Source: Amycolatopsis nigrescens CSC17Ta-90 (lineage in GTDB: Bacteria > Actinomycetota > Actinomycetes > Mycobacteriales > Pseudonocardiaceae). Taken from it: a stretch of DNA of 64,000 nt. This document shows positions 8,354 to 16,594 of this stretch, in pieces (within the stretch, counting starts at the first letter, position 1; every line of letters starts with the position of its first letter). Made by a program: the position numbers and the translations under genes. The stretch is from positions 4,402,157 to 4,466,156 of the forward strand of contig NZ_ARVW01000001.1 of assembly GCF_000384315.1 (NCBI RefSeq), given 5' to 3'. Under the pieces are notes generated by a model, which saw only the letters and a list, made by a program, of their open reading frames with translations, did not search any database and was not told the DNA's origin.

Positions 8354-9181
8354 ATGGATGAAAGACTTACCCCCGTGGCGGAATTGATCTTCACCGAAAA
8401 CGCGCTTGACCCGCGGTTAGACGATTTCCGGGAGCTTTCAACGGCGGATCGGCGGCCGGATCGGCCGGGCGGGCGCGGCCTTGTCATCGCGGAGGGCACC
8501 GTGGTCGTCCGGCGGCTGCTCGAGTCGCCTTATCCGGTTCGGGCGTTACTAGGAGTAGAGCGTCGGATCCGCGAGCTGGCGGATGAACTGGACGGCCTGA
8601 CGGTCCCGGCATACGTGACTTCGGCGGACACGATGGCCGAAGTGGTGGGTTTTCACCTGAACCGCGGAGTGCTCGCGGTGGCGGACCGGGCCGCGCCGGT
8701 GCCGGTGCCGGAGATCGTGGTCGGGTCCCGGACGCTCGCCGTGCTGGAGGGCGTCGGCGACCACGAGAACCTCGGCGCGCTGTTCCGCAACGCGGCGGCG
8801 CTCGGCATCGGCGGCGTGCTGCTCGGGCCCGGCTGCGCGGACCCGCTCTACCGGCGCAGCGTGCGGGTGTCCATGGGGCACGTGCTGCGGGTGCCCTTCG
8901 CCGCGCTGGAGCCGTGGCCGTCCGGGCTGGATCTGTTGCGGGCACAGGGTTTCCGGGTGGCAGCGCTGACCCCGCGGCCGGACTCGGTCGCGCTGAGCGA
9001 GCTCGGTGCGGCGGGTGGCAAGGTCGCCCTGCTGCTCGGCTCCGAGGGCCCGGGGCTGAGCGAGGAGGCGCTGGCGGCCGCGGAACTGGCGGTGCGCATC
9101 CCGATGTCGCCGGGGGTCGATTCGCTGAATGTGGCCACCGCCGCCGCCGTGGCGTTCTACGAACTCACCCGGCATGGGTAA
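8354..9181 (+). CDS. SpoU/TrmH-family RNA 2'-O-methyltransferase
   Basis: Predicted SAM-dependent methyltransferase acting on rRNA or tRNA, 275 residues. The three SPOUT signature motifs are present in order: NLGALFRNAAALG, LLLGSEGPGL and IPMSPGVDSLNVATAAAV. These form the trefoil-knot SAM pocket. An N-terminal substrate-binding domain (about 1-115) precedes them. It corresponds in position and neighbours to mycobacterial Rv0881, and overlaps the DUF2537 gene by 8 nt, as in a two-gene operon. The exact modified nucleotide cannot be read from sequence. Confidence 0.85.
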   Translation: MDERLTPVAELIFTENALDPRLDDFRELSTADRRPDRPGGRGLVIAEGTVVVRRLLESPYPVRALLGVERRIRELADELDGLTVPAYVTSADTMAEVVGFHLNRGVLAVADRAAPVPVPEIVVGSRTLAVLEGVGDHENLGALFRNAAALGIGGVLLGPGCADPLYRRSVRVSMGHVLRVPFAALEPWPSGLDLLRAQGFRVAALTPRPDSVALSELGAAGGKVALLLGSEGPGLSEEALAAAELAVRIPMSPGVDSLNVATAAAVAFYELTRHG

Positions 9182-9851
9182 ATTGGCCGGGATCGACGGG
9201 GAGGTTGCCGAGGTGGAATTGCGGATCCGTGGTGAGCGCGCGGTGCTGGCCGGGCACGGCGGGCAGGCGCGCGAGATCGATCCGCACAGCATCGCGCTGG
9301 GCACCGATCTCGCCGACGCCTTGCACGAATGGGCGCGGGTCGCCGCCGCGGTCCGGCGGGCGGGTCCGCGGGACTCCGCCGAGCCGACCGAAGCCGCGGC
9401 CGTGGTCTCCCAGCGCGGCAGGCAGCTGGCCGGACGGCTGGCCGCGGTGATGGGTACGACCGTGCACTACCTGGACCCGGTCACCGAAACCGCGGTGGTC
9501 GTGCCGCCGCCGCAGGCCGCGCAGCCGCCGCCGGTGCCCGCCGCGCGGGCCAGGATCCAGCGGTTGTTCGGCGCGGCCAAGGAGACCAACGAGCCGACGC
9601 CGTGGGCGACCGGGCTGACCGTCGCCGGTTTCGTGGCGGCCTTCGTGATCGTCGCGATGCTCGCGCTGGCCGGCACCCTGGCCACCGAGACCAGCGGCTG
9701 GCTGGCCGTGGTGGCCGCGCTGGTGGTCAGCGCCGGACTGGCGCCGTCGCTCTGGCTGGTCCGGCGGCTGCCGATCGTGCGCTGGGTGGCGCTCGGCGCG
9801 GCGGCGGGCATGGTGCTGTCCTGGATCGGCGTGCTGTTCGTCGCGTTCTAG
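9174..9851 (+). CDS. DUF2537-type membrane protein
   Basis: Conserved actinobacterial membrane protein of 225 residues and unknown function, equivalent by position to Rv0882 next to the RNA methyltransferase. The start at 9174 overlaps the upstream stop. The N-terminal soluble region (about 1-130) ends in a Pro-rich linker. Three or four hydrophobic helices follow, beginning at TGLTVAGFVAAFVIV. The C-terminal stop overlaps the stop of the convergent imine-reductase-like gene by 3 nt. No enzymatic motif seen. Confidence 0.75.
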   Translation: MGKLAGIDGEVAEVELRIRGERAVLAGHGGQAREIDPHSIALGTDLADALHEWARVAAAVRRAGPRDSAEPTEAAAVVSQRGRQLAGRLAAVMGTTVHYLDPVTETAVVVPPPQAAQPPPVPAARARIQRLFGAAKETNEPTPWATGLTVAGFVAAFVIVAMLALAGTLATETSGWLAVVAALVVSAGLAPSLWLVRRLPIVRWVALGAAAGMVLSWIGVLFVAF

Positions 9852-10816
9852 TTGTGCTGAGATGGGGGCAGGTGTCCCGCAAGATTCTGAGATGGGGGCA
9901 TGCGAGGCTTTTTGCGCATGCTCCCATCGATCAGGGGCGGGTGTCCCGCAAGATTCTGTCGGTGGCGGATGATCTCGATCAGGCTGGCGAAGCTGTCGCG
10001 GCCGTGCCCGGCGTCGATGCCATCGGCGGTCAGCGACCGGACCAGCTCCGGCAGCCTGGTGTCCAGGCCGCTTTCCGCGGTGGCGCGGACGAGGTGAGCC
10101 ATCAGTGGCGCGTCCAGCTCCAGCCATTCCTCGTCACCGGGGTAGTCGCGACCGTCGATCTGCCCGGCGTAGTCCCTGATGACCTCCGCGACCGTGGTGG
10201 TGAGCCAGTGGGTCAACAGCGGCGTGATCGTGCCCGCCTCGACGCCGGCGGTGCCGAGCAGGGCGGTCGTCTGCAGGAAGCCGGTCAGGGTCGCCCAGGC
10301 GAAGTTCAGCATCGCCAGGTCGTACAGTGCGGCGATGCCCGCGTCCGCGCCGAGATAGGTGGCGCTGCCGAGCTGCCGCAGCACCGTTTCGCCGCGCTCG
10401 AACACTTCGGCGGAGCCGCTGTAGACCAGCACCGTGTCCGGGTTCCCGACGTGCTCGGGATGGGCCATCAGCGCGCCGTCGAGGTATCGGCCGCCACGCG
10501 CCGCCATCCAGTCGGCGGCCTGCTGCGCGTCTGCGCTGGTGCCGGAGGTGAGGTTCACCAGGTCGTGGGTGCCGAGCTGCGGCCCGGCCTGGTCGAGTAT
10601 CCGCCGCGCGACCTCGTAGTCCTCGACGCAGAGGATGACCAGTGACGCCGCCGCGAGCATCGACTCGAGCGAGCTCGCCCGCGGTAGCTTCTCGTCGATC
10701 AGGGGTTTCTCGGCGTGGTCCCAGACTGTGACGGGGTTACCCGCCTTCGCGAGGGCCGCCGCCAGCGCCGCGCCTCTCGGGTTCAGTCCGATCACCGCTG
10801 TCGGGGTCGAGTTCAC
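9848..10816 (-). CDS. Imine reductase / beta-hydroxyacid dehydrogenase-like enzyme with repeat-derived C-terminal tail
   Basis: NAD(P)H-dependent reductase of 322 residues. The Rossmann start is AVIGLNPRGAALAAALAKAG, a variant of the family's GLGxMG. ILCVEDYEV, LTSGTSADA and YDLAMLNFAWATLTG follow the imine-reductase pattern (GTP/SGT motif, then the helical dimerisation domain). Family proteins usually run near 290 residues and end shortly after a phrase like GHGxDSFAxLIE. Here about 35 residues follow (after IIRHRQNLAGH), encoded by a repeated DNA element. The gene is likely controlled by the TetR gene directly upstream through the intervening palindrome. Natural substrate unknown. Confidence 0.72.
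   Translation of the reverse strand: MNSTPTAVIGLNPRGAALAAALAKAGNPVTVWDHAEKPLIDEKLPRASSLESMLAAASLVILCVEDYEVARRILDQAGPQLGTHDLVNLTSGTSADAQQAADWMAARGGRYLDGALMAHPEHVGNPDTVLVYSGSAEVFERGETVLRQLGSATYLGADAGIAALYDLAMLNFAWATLTGFLQTTALLGTAGVEAGTITPLLTHWLTTTVAEVIRDYAGQIDGRDYPGDEEWLELDAPLMAHLVRATAESGLDTRLPELVRSLTADGIDAGHGRDSFASLIEIIRHRQNLAGHPPLIDGSMRKKPRMPPSQNLAGHLPPSQHN
9857..9958. repeat. Composite repeat with hairpin inside the 3' end of the imine-reductase gene
   Basis: CTGAGATGGGGGCA occurs at 9857-9870 and 9887-9900 (30-bp period), and GGTGTCCCGCAAGATTCTG occurs at 9871-9889 and 9940-9958 (69-bp period). Both periods are multiples of three, so the minus-strand frame stays open. Between them lies a hairpin with arms 9892-9904 and 9915-9927 (13 nt, one G-U pair), with loop AGGCTTTTTG. 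It resembles a terminator or small repeat element captured as coding sequence. Confidence 0.75.
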
Positions 10817-10835
10817 GGGTGACTCCTCACGCTCC

Positions 10836-10876
10836 AGCTAACCTACACAATGTAACTTACACTATGTAGGTTAGCT
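10836..10876. promoter_or_regulatory. Palindromic operator between tetR and imine-reductase gene
   Basis: Two 20-nt arms (10836-10855 and 10857-10876) flank one base and match at 18 of 20 positions. Inside are two near-palindromic cores, TACACAATGTA and TACACTATGTA. Location just upstream of the imine-reductase start, overlapping the tetR stop, suggests the binding site of the TetR protein encoded next door. Confidence 0.7.
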
Positions 10877-11461
10877 TTGCTGGAGCGCCTGCCCGATGGC
10901 GCTGACCATGATGGCCGTCGAAGCGGATATCGCCTTGGCGCGGGAGATCCGCCGGGTGGCCGCGGCCGCCGCGAGTCCTTCGGCGGCACCCAGAATGCCG
11001 GTGAGCATCGCCAGGTCGGCCCGCCGGGACAGCGGCGCGAACGGTTCGAAGGCCTTGCGGAACTCCTCGAGGTAGAAGTCCCGTGACGACTGCCGGAAGT
11101 CCCTCGTCTCCCGGTTCCCGGAGAGCGCGGCGTTCACTTCGTCGCATTCGGGTCCGGCGGCGAGCACCCCGTCCACATAGGCCGTGCTCAGCACCGATGC
11201 CACGGCTTCGAGCGACTCGGCGCCATTTTGCCTGGCGTCGCGAATCTTGCGGCCGAGTTGCTCGTCGTACTCGCGGTAGAGGGCCAGCAGCAGCCCTTCC
11301 CGCGTCTTGAAATGCTCGTAGGTGATCGGCCTCGAGACCCCCGCCCGTTCGGCGAGCCGAACCAGGGTCAGCGCGTTCGTCCCCTCGGTGCGGATGATCT
11401 CGAAAGCCGTTTCGAGCAACTGCCGCCGCCGCTCATCCTTGGCCATTCGCCTGGCGGTCAT
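10871..11461 (-). CDS. TetR-family transcriptional regulator
   Basis: A 196-residue TetR regulator. The start was set at the ATG at 11461 (MTARRMAKDERRR); a second ATG five codons later is also possible. The helix-turn-helix reads LTLVRLAERAGVSRPITYEHFKTREGLL. It is co-oriented with, and 54 nt upstream of, the imine-reductase-like gene, with a strong 41-bp palindrome in the gap, so local control of that enzyme is the simplest reading. The ligand is unknown. Confidence 0.85.
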   Translation of the reverse strand: MTARRMAKDERRRQLLETAFEIIRTEGTNALTLVRLAERAGVSRPITYEHFKTREGLLLALYREYDEQLGRKIRDARQNGAESLEAVASVLSTAYVDGVLAAGPECDEVNAALSGNRETRDFRQSSRDFYLEEFRKAFEPFAPLSRRADLAMLTGILGAAEGLAAAAATRRISRAKAISASTAIMVSAIGQALQQS

Positions 11462-11512
11462 ACCGGAGATCCTAAGCCGGGTTCTGTCGGTGGCGGCGGG
11501 CATACTGCGGAG

Positions 11513-11887
11513 ATGGCCGACCCACTGGACTCCCTCCGGCAGCTCTGCCTCGCGCTGCCGGAGACGACCGAGCGGACCAGCCACGGCGAGCCGACCTGGT
11601 TCGTCCGGGGCAAGAAGACCTTCGTGATGTACGCCGACCGGCATCACGACGACCGGCTCGCGTTCTGGTGCGCGGCGCCGCCGGGCGCGCAGGAGGAGCT
11701 GGTCGCCGCCGAGCCGGAACGGTTCTTCCGGCCGCCGTACGTCGGGCACCGGGGCTGGCTCGGGGTGCGGCTGGACGTGGCGGTGGACTGGCCGGAGATA
11801 GCCGAGATCGTGAAGGACGCGTACCGGATGGTCGCGCCGAAGGGACTGGTGGCGCTATTGGACGATCAGCAAGATCAGCCGCGCTGA
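11513..11887 (+). CDS. MmcQ/YjbR-family protein
   Basis: A compact 124-residue protein of the YjbR/MmcQ fold, a family with a DNA-binding-like CyaY/YjbR architecture and no firmly assigned role. Recognisable elements are the N-terminal CLALPETTERTSHGEPTWFV, the central KTFVMYADRHHDD strand pair and the C-terminal VDWPEIAEIVKDAYRMVAPK. The ATG start has GCGGAG a few bases upstream. The promoter would be divergent from the neighbouring tetR gene. Its 3' end overlaps that of sepH by 13 nt on the opposite strand. Confidence 0.78.
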   Translation: MADPLDSLRQLCLALPETTERTSHGEPTWFVRGKKTFVMYADRHHDDRLAFWCAAPPGAQEELVAAEPERFFRPPYVGHRGWLGVRLDVAVDWPEIAEIVKDAYRMVAPKGLVALLDDQQDQPR

Positions 11888-12747
11888 GAGCGCACGCCGA
11901 GCAGCACGTCTTCCCAGGCGGGCACCACGGGGTGGTTCTTCTTGCCCTTTGCCGGACGGGCCGGCGGTTTCGGCGGGGCGGCCTTGGTCTGCTCGGGTTC
12001 CTCGGCCGGGATCCGCGGGATCTCGGTGGTGTCGTCGTCCGCGGGCTCACGGGCCGGCGTCTCGACCACGTTCACCGGCGGCTCGTCGTAGGCGGAGTCC
12101 AGGGTCGGCTGCTCCAGCTCGCCGGCCTCGCGCCCGTCCACCGCGCGCAGGGTGCGCGGTGCGCGGTGCGCGTTCGGGTCGAGCAGGTCCTCGGCGTGCT
12201 CGTCCAGCACGGTCACGGTGCCACCGTGCGCGCCGGGGGAGAACGACCAGTGCGCCTGGTTGTCCGAGCGGCCGGCCTGCCAGTGCAGGGCGACCACCCA
12301 CTTGCCGTCGTCGCCGCGCCAGGAGTCCCAGGTGGCCTGGGTGTAGTCCTGCCCCCGCACGCCGAACGCGTAGGCCACGACCTCGCCGAGGGTGCGCACG
12401 TCCGGGCCGTCTTCGCGGACCGGGTGCGCCTGCTGGGCGAGTTCGGCGGTGCGGGAACGTTCGAGCAGCACCGGGTAGGCGAAGCGTTCGACCCGCTGCA
12501 TCGGCACGCCGGCCGAACCGGCGACCTGCTCCACGGACTCGCCGGCGCGAATACGGGCTTGGATCTCACGTGGGCGCATCTGGCTCTCCAACTCGATTTC
12601 GATCTGGCCGAGCCGGGTGATATCGCCGCGAGCGGCCGCACGCAGTCTCTCATCCGCGGGCAGCAGAAAACGCTCACGGCGCGCCGGGTCTTCGCACACG
12701 ATGGACTTACCGTCCTCGTGTAGCCCGACCACCCGTAGCGCTCGCAT
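11875..12747 (-). CDS. sepH: Septation protein SepH (DUF3071)
   Basis: Cell-division protein that in Streptomyces and mycobacteria binds FtsZ and stimulates its assembly. The 290-residue protein begins MRALRVVGLHEDGKSIV and has the conserved DUF3071 region to about residue 165, including DERLRAAARGD and the helix-turn-helix-like MRPREIQARIRAGESVEQVAGSAG. A long acidic, Pro-rich, probably disordered linker follows, then the conserved C-terminal VPAWEDVLLGVRSQR. It occupies the Rv0883c position relative to the RNA methyltransferase and serC. Confidence 0.92.
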   Translation of the reverse strand: MRALRVVGLHEDGKSIVCEDPARRERFLLPADERLRAAARGDITRLGQIEIELESQMRPREIQARIRAGESVEQVAGSAGVPMQRVERFAYPVLLERSRTAELAQQAHPVREDGPDVRTLGEVVAYAFGVRGQDYTQATWDSWRGDDGKWVVALHWQAGRSDNQAHWSFSPGAHGGTVTVLDEHAEDLLDPNAHRAPRTLRAVDGREAGELEQPTLDSAYDEPPVNVVETPAREPADDDTTEIPRIPAEEPEQTKAAPPKPPARPAKGKKNHPVVPAWEDVLLGVRSQRG

Positions 12748-12924
12748 TTCCGCCTCCCCGAGACTTCACCATTGTGGGTGCCTACGTTAGAACGGCGCGT
12801 CGACTTGACGTGCGAGGCGCGCCGATACTCCGCGGATCCGCTCTTGATCTTGGTGCATGACGAGCAGCGGGTACGGCCGGACGCGCCGAGCGCGGGCTGC
12901 CCCGAACAGGCGAACTTCTCACTC

Positions 12925-14121
12925 TCAGTTCGTCCCCGGTAACCGCACGGTCACCACCAGACCGCCGCCGGCGCCGGGTTCGGCGTGCACGGTACCGCCG
13001 TGCGCGCCCGCCACCGAGCGAACGATGGACAGACCGAGCCCGGCGTGTCGCGAATCGCCGGTCCGCTCCGGAGTCAGCCTGCGGAACGGTTCGAACAGCC
13101 CCGGCACCAGCTCGGCCGGCACCGCCGGGCCGGAGTTGGCCACCACCAGCGCCGGATCCGGGCCAACGTGCACGCGGACCGTCCCGTCGCGCACGTTGTA
13201 CGCGATCGCGTTCTGCACCAGGTTGGTGATCAGCCGTTCCAGCAGCACCGGGTCGCCGGGCACGACCCGCGGCCGCAGCACCGGCTCCAGCGCGACCCCC
13301 GCCTCCGCCGCCTTCCCGGACATCGCCCGCAGCACCGACGCGGCCACGTCGTCCAGCCGGACCGGTGTCCTGCTGACCAGCCCGCGGTCGCTGCGCGCCA
13401 GGGTGAGCAGCCCTTCGATCATCCGCTCGCTGCGTTCGTTGGTGTAGAGCAGCTGCCCGCCGAGCCGGCGGACCTCGGGGGTGACCTCCGGGTCGGCCAT
13501 CGCCACCTCGATCAGCGTCCGCTGCACGGCCAGCGGGGTGCGCAGCTCGTGCGAGGCGTTCGCGACGAACCGCCGCTGGCTGTCGAAGGACCCGGCCAGC
13601 CGGTCCAGCATGCCGTCGAAGGTGTCCGCCAGCTCCTTGAGCTCGTCCGATGGGCCGTTCAGGTTGATCCGCCGGTCCAGGCTCTCCGCGCCGAGCCGGC
13701 GGGCGGTGGAGGTGATCGCGTGCAGCGGCCGCAGCGCCCGGCTGGCCATCGCCCAGCCGATCAGCACGGCCAGCCCGGCCAGCACCACCAGCGCCACCCC
13801 GGACTGCACCAGCAGGGTGGACAGGGTGGAGGCGCGGTAGTCGTCGATTGAGGTGGACAGCAGCCGCACGGTGGCGCTGTCGGCCGGGGACGTCGGCATC
13901 GGCACGGCCTGGCCCGGCACGACGCCGGGCGGAACCTCCACCGGGCCCTGCTCGACGGCGCCAAGCCGCCGGGCCGCGGTGACCGCGTAAGCCGTCGTGT
14001 CCGGCAGCGAACCGCTCACCAGCAGGTAGTTGATGATCAGCAGGATGACCCCGGCGAGCAGGAAGAAACCGCCGTAGAGCGCGGTCAGCCTGCTGCGGAC
14101 GGACAGCCGCACGCGGGTCAC
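12925..14121 (-). CDS. Sensor histidine kinase (OmpR-type partner)
   Basis: Membrane sensor kinase of 398 residues, translated from a GTG that overlaps the response-regulator stop (GTGA). Two transmembrane helices (about 14-36 and 103-126) bracket an extracytoplasmic sensor loop of only about 65 residues. HAMP follows, then a HisKA dimerisation helix with the phospho-accepting His in ASHELRTPLAVQ, then the ATPase N-box NLVQNAIAYN and the GLGLSIVRS glycine motif. The operon is divergent from a lipoprotein/efflux operon, which it probably controls. Stimulus unknown; cell-envelope stress or an antibiotic is a reasonable guess. Confidence 0.88.
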   Translation of the reverse strand: MTRVRLSVRSRLTALYGGFFLLAGVILLIINYLLVSGSLPDTTAYAVTAARRLGAVEQGPVEVPPGVVPGQAVPMPTSPADSATVRLLSTSIDDYRASTLSTLLVQSGVALVVLAGLAVLIGWAMASRALRPLHAITSTARRLGAESLDRRINLNGPSDELKELADTFDGMLDRLAGSFDSQRRFVANASHELRTPLAVQRTLIEVAMADPEVTPEVRRLGGQLLYTNERSERMIEGLLTLARSDRGLVSRTPVRLDDVAASVLRAMSGKAAEAGVALEPVLRPRVVPGDPVLLERLITNLVQNAIAYNVRDGTVRVHVGPDPALVVANSGPAVPAELVPGLFEPFRRLTPERTGDSRHAGLGLSIVRSVAGAHGGTVHAEPGAGGGLVVTVRLPGTN

Positions 14122-14777
14122 GGGCCGAACCGGTAGCCGGCGCCGGGCACCGTCTCGATCAGGCCGGGCTCGCCGAGCTTGCGGCGCAGGGTCATCACCG
14201 CGACCCGGACCGCGTTGGTGAACGGGTCGGCGTGCTCGTCCCAGGCCTTCTCCAGCAGGTCCTCGGCGCTGACCACGGTGCCCTCGGCGCGCATCAGCAC
14301 CTCCAGCACGGCGAACTCCTTGGGGGAAAGCGGTAGGAACCGGCCTTCCCGCGCGGCCTGGTGCCGGGGCAGGTCGAGCACCACCCCGGCCCGTTGCAGC
14401 ACCGGTGGCAGCGCGGGCCTTGCCCGGCGCGCCAGCGCTTGCACCCTGGCCACCAGCTCGGCGAAGGCGAACGGCTTGGTCAGGTAGTCGTCCGCGCCGA
14501 GGCCGAGGCCGGCCACCCGGTCGGTGACCTCCGTGGCCGCGGTCAGCATCAGCACCTTCACCTCTCCGCCCGCGTCGACCAGCGCGCGGCAGACCTCGTC
14601 ACCGTGCACCACCGGCAGGTCGCGGTCCAGCACGACCACGTCGTAGTCGTGCACCCCCACCCGTTCCAGCGCTTCGCCGCCGTCGTAGCAGACGTCCACC
14701 GCCATGGACAGCCGTCGCAGACCGTCGGCCAGGGTGTCCGCCATCAGCCGTTCGTCCTCCACCACGAGCACCCGCAC
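14118..14777 (-). CDS. OmpR/PhoB-family response regulator
   Basis: DNA-binding response regulator of 219 residues. The GTG at 14777 gives the standard MRVLVVEDE start; a TTG six codons upstream would add MTDTGG. The receiver domain has the phospho-acceptor Asp in VVLDRDLP and the conserved Lys in YLTKPFAFAEL. The C-terminal winged helix ends in TNAVRVAVMTLRRKLGE...VPGAGYRF. It is translationally coupled to the kinase gene and divergent from the efflux operon, with TTAAGCG repeats in the gap. Confidence 0.88.
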   Translation of the reverse strand: MRVLVVEDERLMADTLADGLRRLSMAVDVCYDGGEALERVGVHDYDVVVLDRDLPVVHGDEVCRALVDAGGEVKVLMLTAATEVTDRVAGLGLGADDYLTKPFAFAELVARVQALARRARPALPPVLQRAGVVLDLPRHQAAREGRFLPLSPKEFAVLEVLMRAEGTVVSAEDLLEKAWDEHADPFTNAVRVAVMTLRRKLGEPGLIETVPGAGYRFGP

Positions 14778-14800
14778 CCCGCCAGTGTCGGTCAACCGGG

Positions 14801-14831
14801 GTTAAGCGGGGGATAAGCGCCTTCGCTTAAC
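14801..14831. promoter_or_regulatory. TTAAGCG repeat cluster, likely response-regulator binding site
   Basis: GTTAAGCG (14801-14808), ATAAGCG (14813-14819) and the inverted CGCTTAAC (14824-14831) are packed into 31 bp. The first two are direct repeats 11 bp apart, the spacing typical of OmpR-family tandem sites, and the last forms a perfect inverted partner. The cluster lies between the divergent two-component and efflux operons. Confidence 0.65.
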
Positions 14832-14869
14832 GGCCCGAGATCACCCGGTCCGTAGGAATTCAGCTCAAC

Positions 14870-14900
14870 GCGGGTCCGGTTCGTCGGGGGCCGGACCCGC
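14870..14900 (+). promoter_or_regulatory. Leader hairpin upstream of the lipoprotein/efflux operon
   Basis: GCGGGTCCGG (14870-14879) and CCGGACCCGC (14891-14900) form a perfect 10-bp stem with an 11-nt loop, ending 11 nt before the GGGAGG ribosome site. It may act as an attenuator or mRNA-stability element. It could also be a binding site. Confidence 0.5.
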
Positions 14901-14922
14901 CTTCTACGAAAGGGAGGTCCGG

Positions 14923-15465
14923 ATGAAGGTGCGCTACAGCATCGCGCTGCTGGCCGGTGCCGCGTCACTGCTGGTCGGTGGCTGCGCCGGCGGCGGACAG
15001 GAGGAGAACAAGGTCGCGTCGGTGGCCACCGGTGAGCAGAAGGAGGCCAAGGGGGAGAACCAGCCCGCCGATTCCGGCGGGTCCGACGAGGACAAGATGC
15101 GCGCGTTCGCCAAGTGCATGCGGGAGCACGGCATCGACATGCCGGACCCGGAGCCGGGGAACAAGGGCGCCATGCGGGCCGTCGACGCGGGCGGGGATCA
15201 GGCCAAGATGGAAGCGGCGAATGAGGCGTGCAAGAAGCTGCTGCCCAACGGCGGCGAGCCCAAGAAGATGGACGCCGCCGAAGTCGACCGGATGCGGCAG
15301 ACCGCGAAGTGCATGCGGGAGCACGGCATCGACATGCCCGATCCCGACCCGAACGGCGCCGCGACGATGCGGATCGGCGGTGAAGGCACCGACAAGGCCA
15401 AGCTGGATGAGGCGATGAAGGCCTGCGGGATGAACGGGCCGGGGGCCGCCGCCGATGACAACTGA
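14923..15465 (+). CDS. Lipoprotein with duplicated CMREHGIDMPDP motif
   Basis: Secreted lipoprotein of 180 residues. The signal peptide ends in lipobox LVGGC (Cys21), so the mature protein is tethered to the outer face of the membrane. A charged, Glu/Lys-rich linker follows, then two copies of a block containing KCMREHGIDMPDP (near residues 64 and 129), each followed by a helix with AxEACKKLL or DEAMKACGM. Each repeat therefore has paired cysteines. This family is often found with MacAB-like efflux genes in actinobacteria, as here, where the 3' end overlaps the MacA-like gene by 11 nt. A role in ligand sensing or capture for the pump is inference. Confidence 0.72.
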   Translation: MKVRYSIALLAGAASLLVGGCAGGGQEENKVASVATGEQKEAKGENQPADSGGSDEDKMRAFAKCMREHGIDMPDPEPGNKGAMRAVDAGGDQAKMEAANEACKKLLPNGGEPKKMDAAEVDRMRQTAKCMREHGIDMPDPDPNGAATMRIGGEGTDKAKLDEAMKACGMNGPGAAADDN

Positions 15466-16594
15466 CAGCGAATCCCGCGGGGACACCGGGGTCGCGGCCG
15501 AGCCGCGGCGGTCGCGGCGGACCCGCTGGTTCGTCGGCACCGCGGTGGCGCTGGTGGTCGCCGGCACCGTGTCCGTGGTGGTGCTGACCAGGGTCGCCGG
15601 AAGTTCCGCCGGGCAGGCTCCGGCGGCGCCACCGCCGGTGCAGACCACCCCGGTGGTGAAGACGGACCTGAGCGACCAGGAGAGCGCGGACGGCACCCTC
15701 GGCTACGGCGCCGAGCGCGCACTGGCGGGGCGCAAACCGGGCACGGTGACCGCCCTGCCAACGGTGGGCGCGGTGATCGAACGCGGCAAGAGCGTGTACG
15801 GCGTGGACGCCCGGCCGGTGCCGCTGTTCTACGGCTCGCTGCCGCTCTACCGCGACCTCGTCGAGGGGATGGAGGACGGGCCGGACGTCAAGGTGGTCGA
15901 GGAGAACCTGCGGGCGCTCGGCTTCGGCGGCTTCGGCAAGGCGGACGAGAAGTTCACCAGCGCCACCGCGAGCGCGCTGAAGAAGTGGCAGAAGTCCTTG
16001 GAGCTGCCGGAGACCGGCACGCTGACCCCGGGTGACGTGGTGGTCGAGCCTGGCGCGATCCGGGTGGCGTCGGTGTCCGCCGCGCTCGGTGGGCAGAGCG
16101 GCGGAGACCTGATGAAGGTGACCGGCACCGATCGCGCGGTCACCGTGGAGCTCGAGCTGGCGAAGCAGAAGCTGGCCAAGCCGGGTGAAAAGGTGAAGCT
16201 GACCGTCAGTGGCGGCAAGCCCAGCACCGGCACGATCACCTCGTCGGAGGTCGAGGAGGACAGCGGTGGCGGTGGTGAGCAGCCGCCAGGCGGTTCCGGC
16301 GAAGACCCGAAGGTCAAGGTGACCATCGCGCTGGACGACCAGGCCGCCGCCGGCGATCTCGGTGCCGCGCCGGTCGAGGTGCTGTTCACCACCGGCACCC
16401 GCACCGGCGTGCTGACGGTCCCGGTCGGCGCGCTGCTGGCGCTGGCCGAGGGCGGTTACGCGGTCGAGGTCGCCGGTGGCGTTGATGGTGGCCGACGGCT
16501 GCTGCCGGTGGAGCTCGGGCTGTTCGCGGACGGCAAGGTGGAGGTCAGCGGCGACGGCCTGCGCGAGGGCATCCAGGTGGTGACCACGTCGTGA
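15455..16594 (+). CDS. MacA-like periplasmic adaptor with peptidoglycan-binding domain
   Basis: Membrane-anchored adaptor of 379 residues for an ABC efflux pump. After a short Arg-rich cytosolic start there is one transmembrane helix ([17 protein letters not shown]), then a beta-rich adaptor core. Inserted near residues 140-190 is a PG_binding_1-like repeat ([15 protein letters not shown]...[20 protein letters not shown]). The C-terminus ends [11 protein letters not shown] as in HlyD/MacA proteins. It sits in an operon with the lipoprotein, ATPase and FtsX-like permease, overlapping both neighbours. Confidence 0.82.
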   Translation: MTTDSESRGDTGVAAEPRRSRRTRWFVGTAVALVVAGTVSVVVLTRVAGSSAGQAPAAPPPVQTTPVVKTDLSDQESADGTLGYGAERALAGRKPGTVTALPTVGAVIERGKSVYGVDARPVPLFYGSLPLYRDLVEGMEDGPDVKVVEENLRALGFGGFGKADEKFTSATASALKKWQKSLELPETGTLTPGDVVVEPGAIRVASVSAALGGQSGGDLMKVTGTDRAVTVELELAKQKLAKPGEKVKLTVSGGKPSTGTITSSEVEEDSGGGGEQPPGGSGEDPKVKVTIALDDQAAAGDLGAAPVEVLFTTGTRTGVLTVPVGALLALAEGGYAVEVAGGVDGGRRLLPVELGLFADGKVEVSGDGLREGIQVVTTS

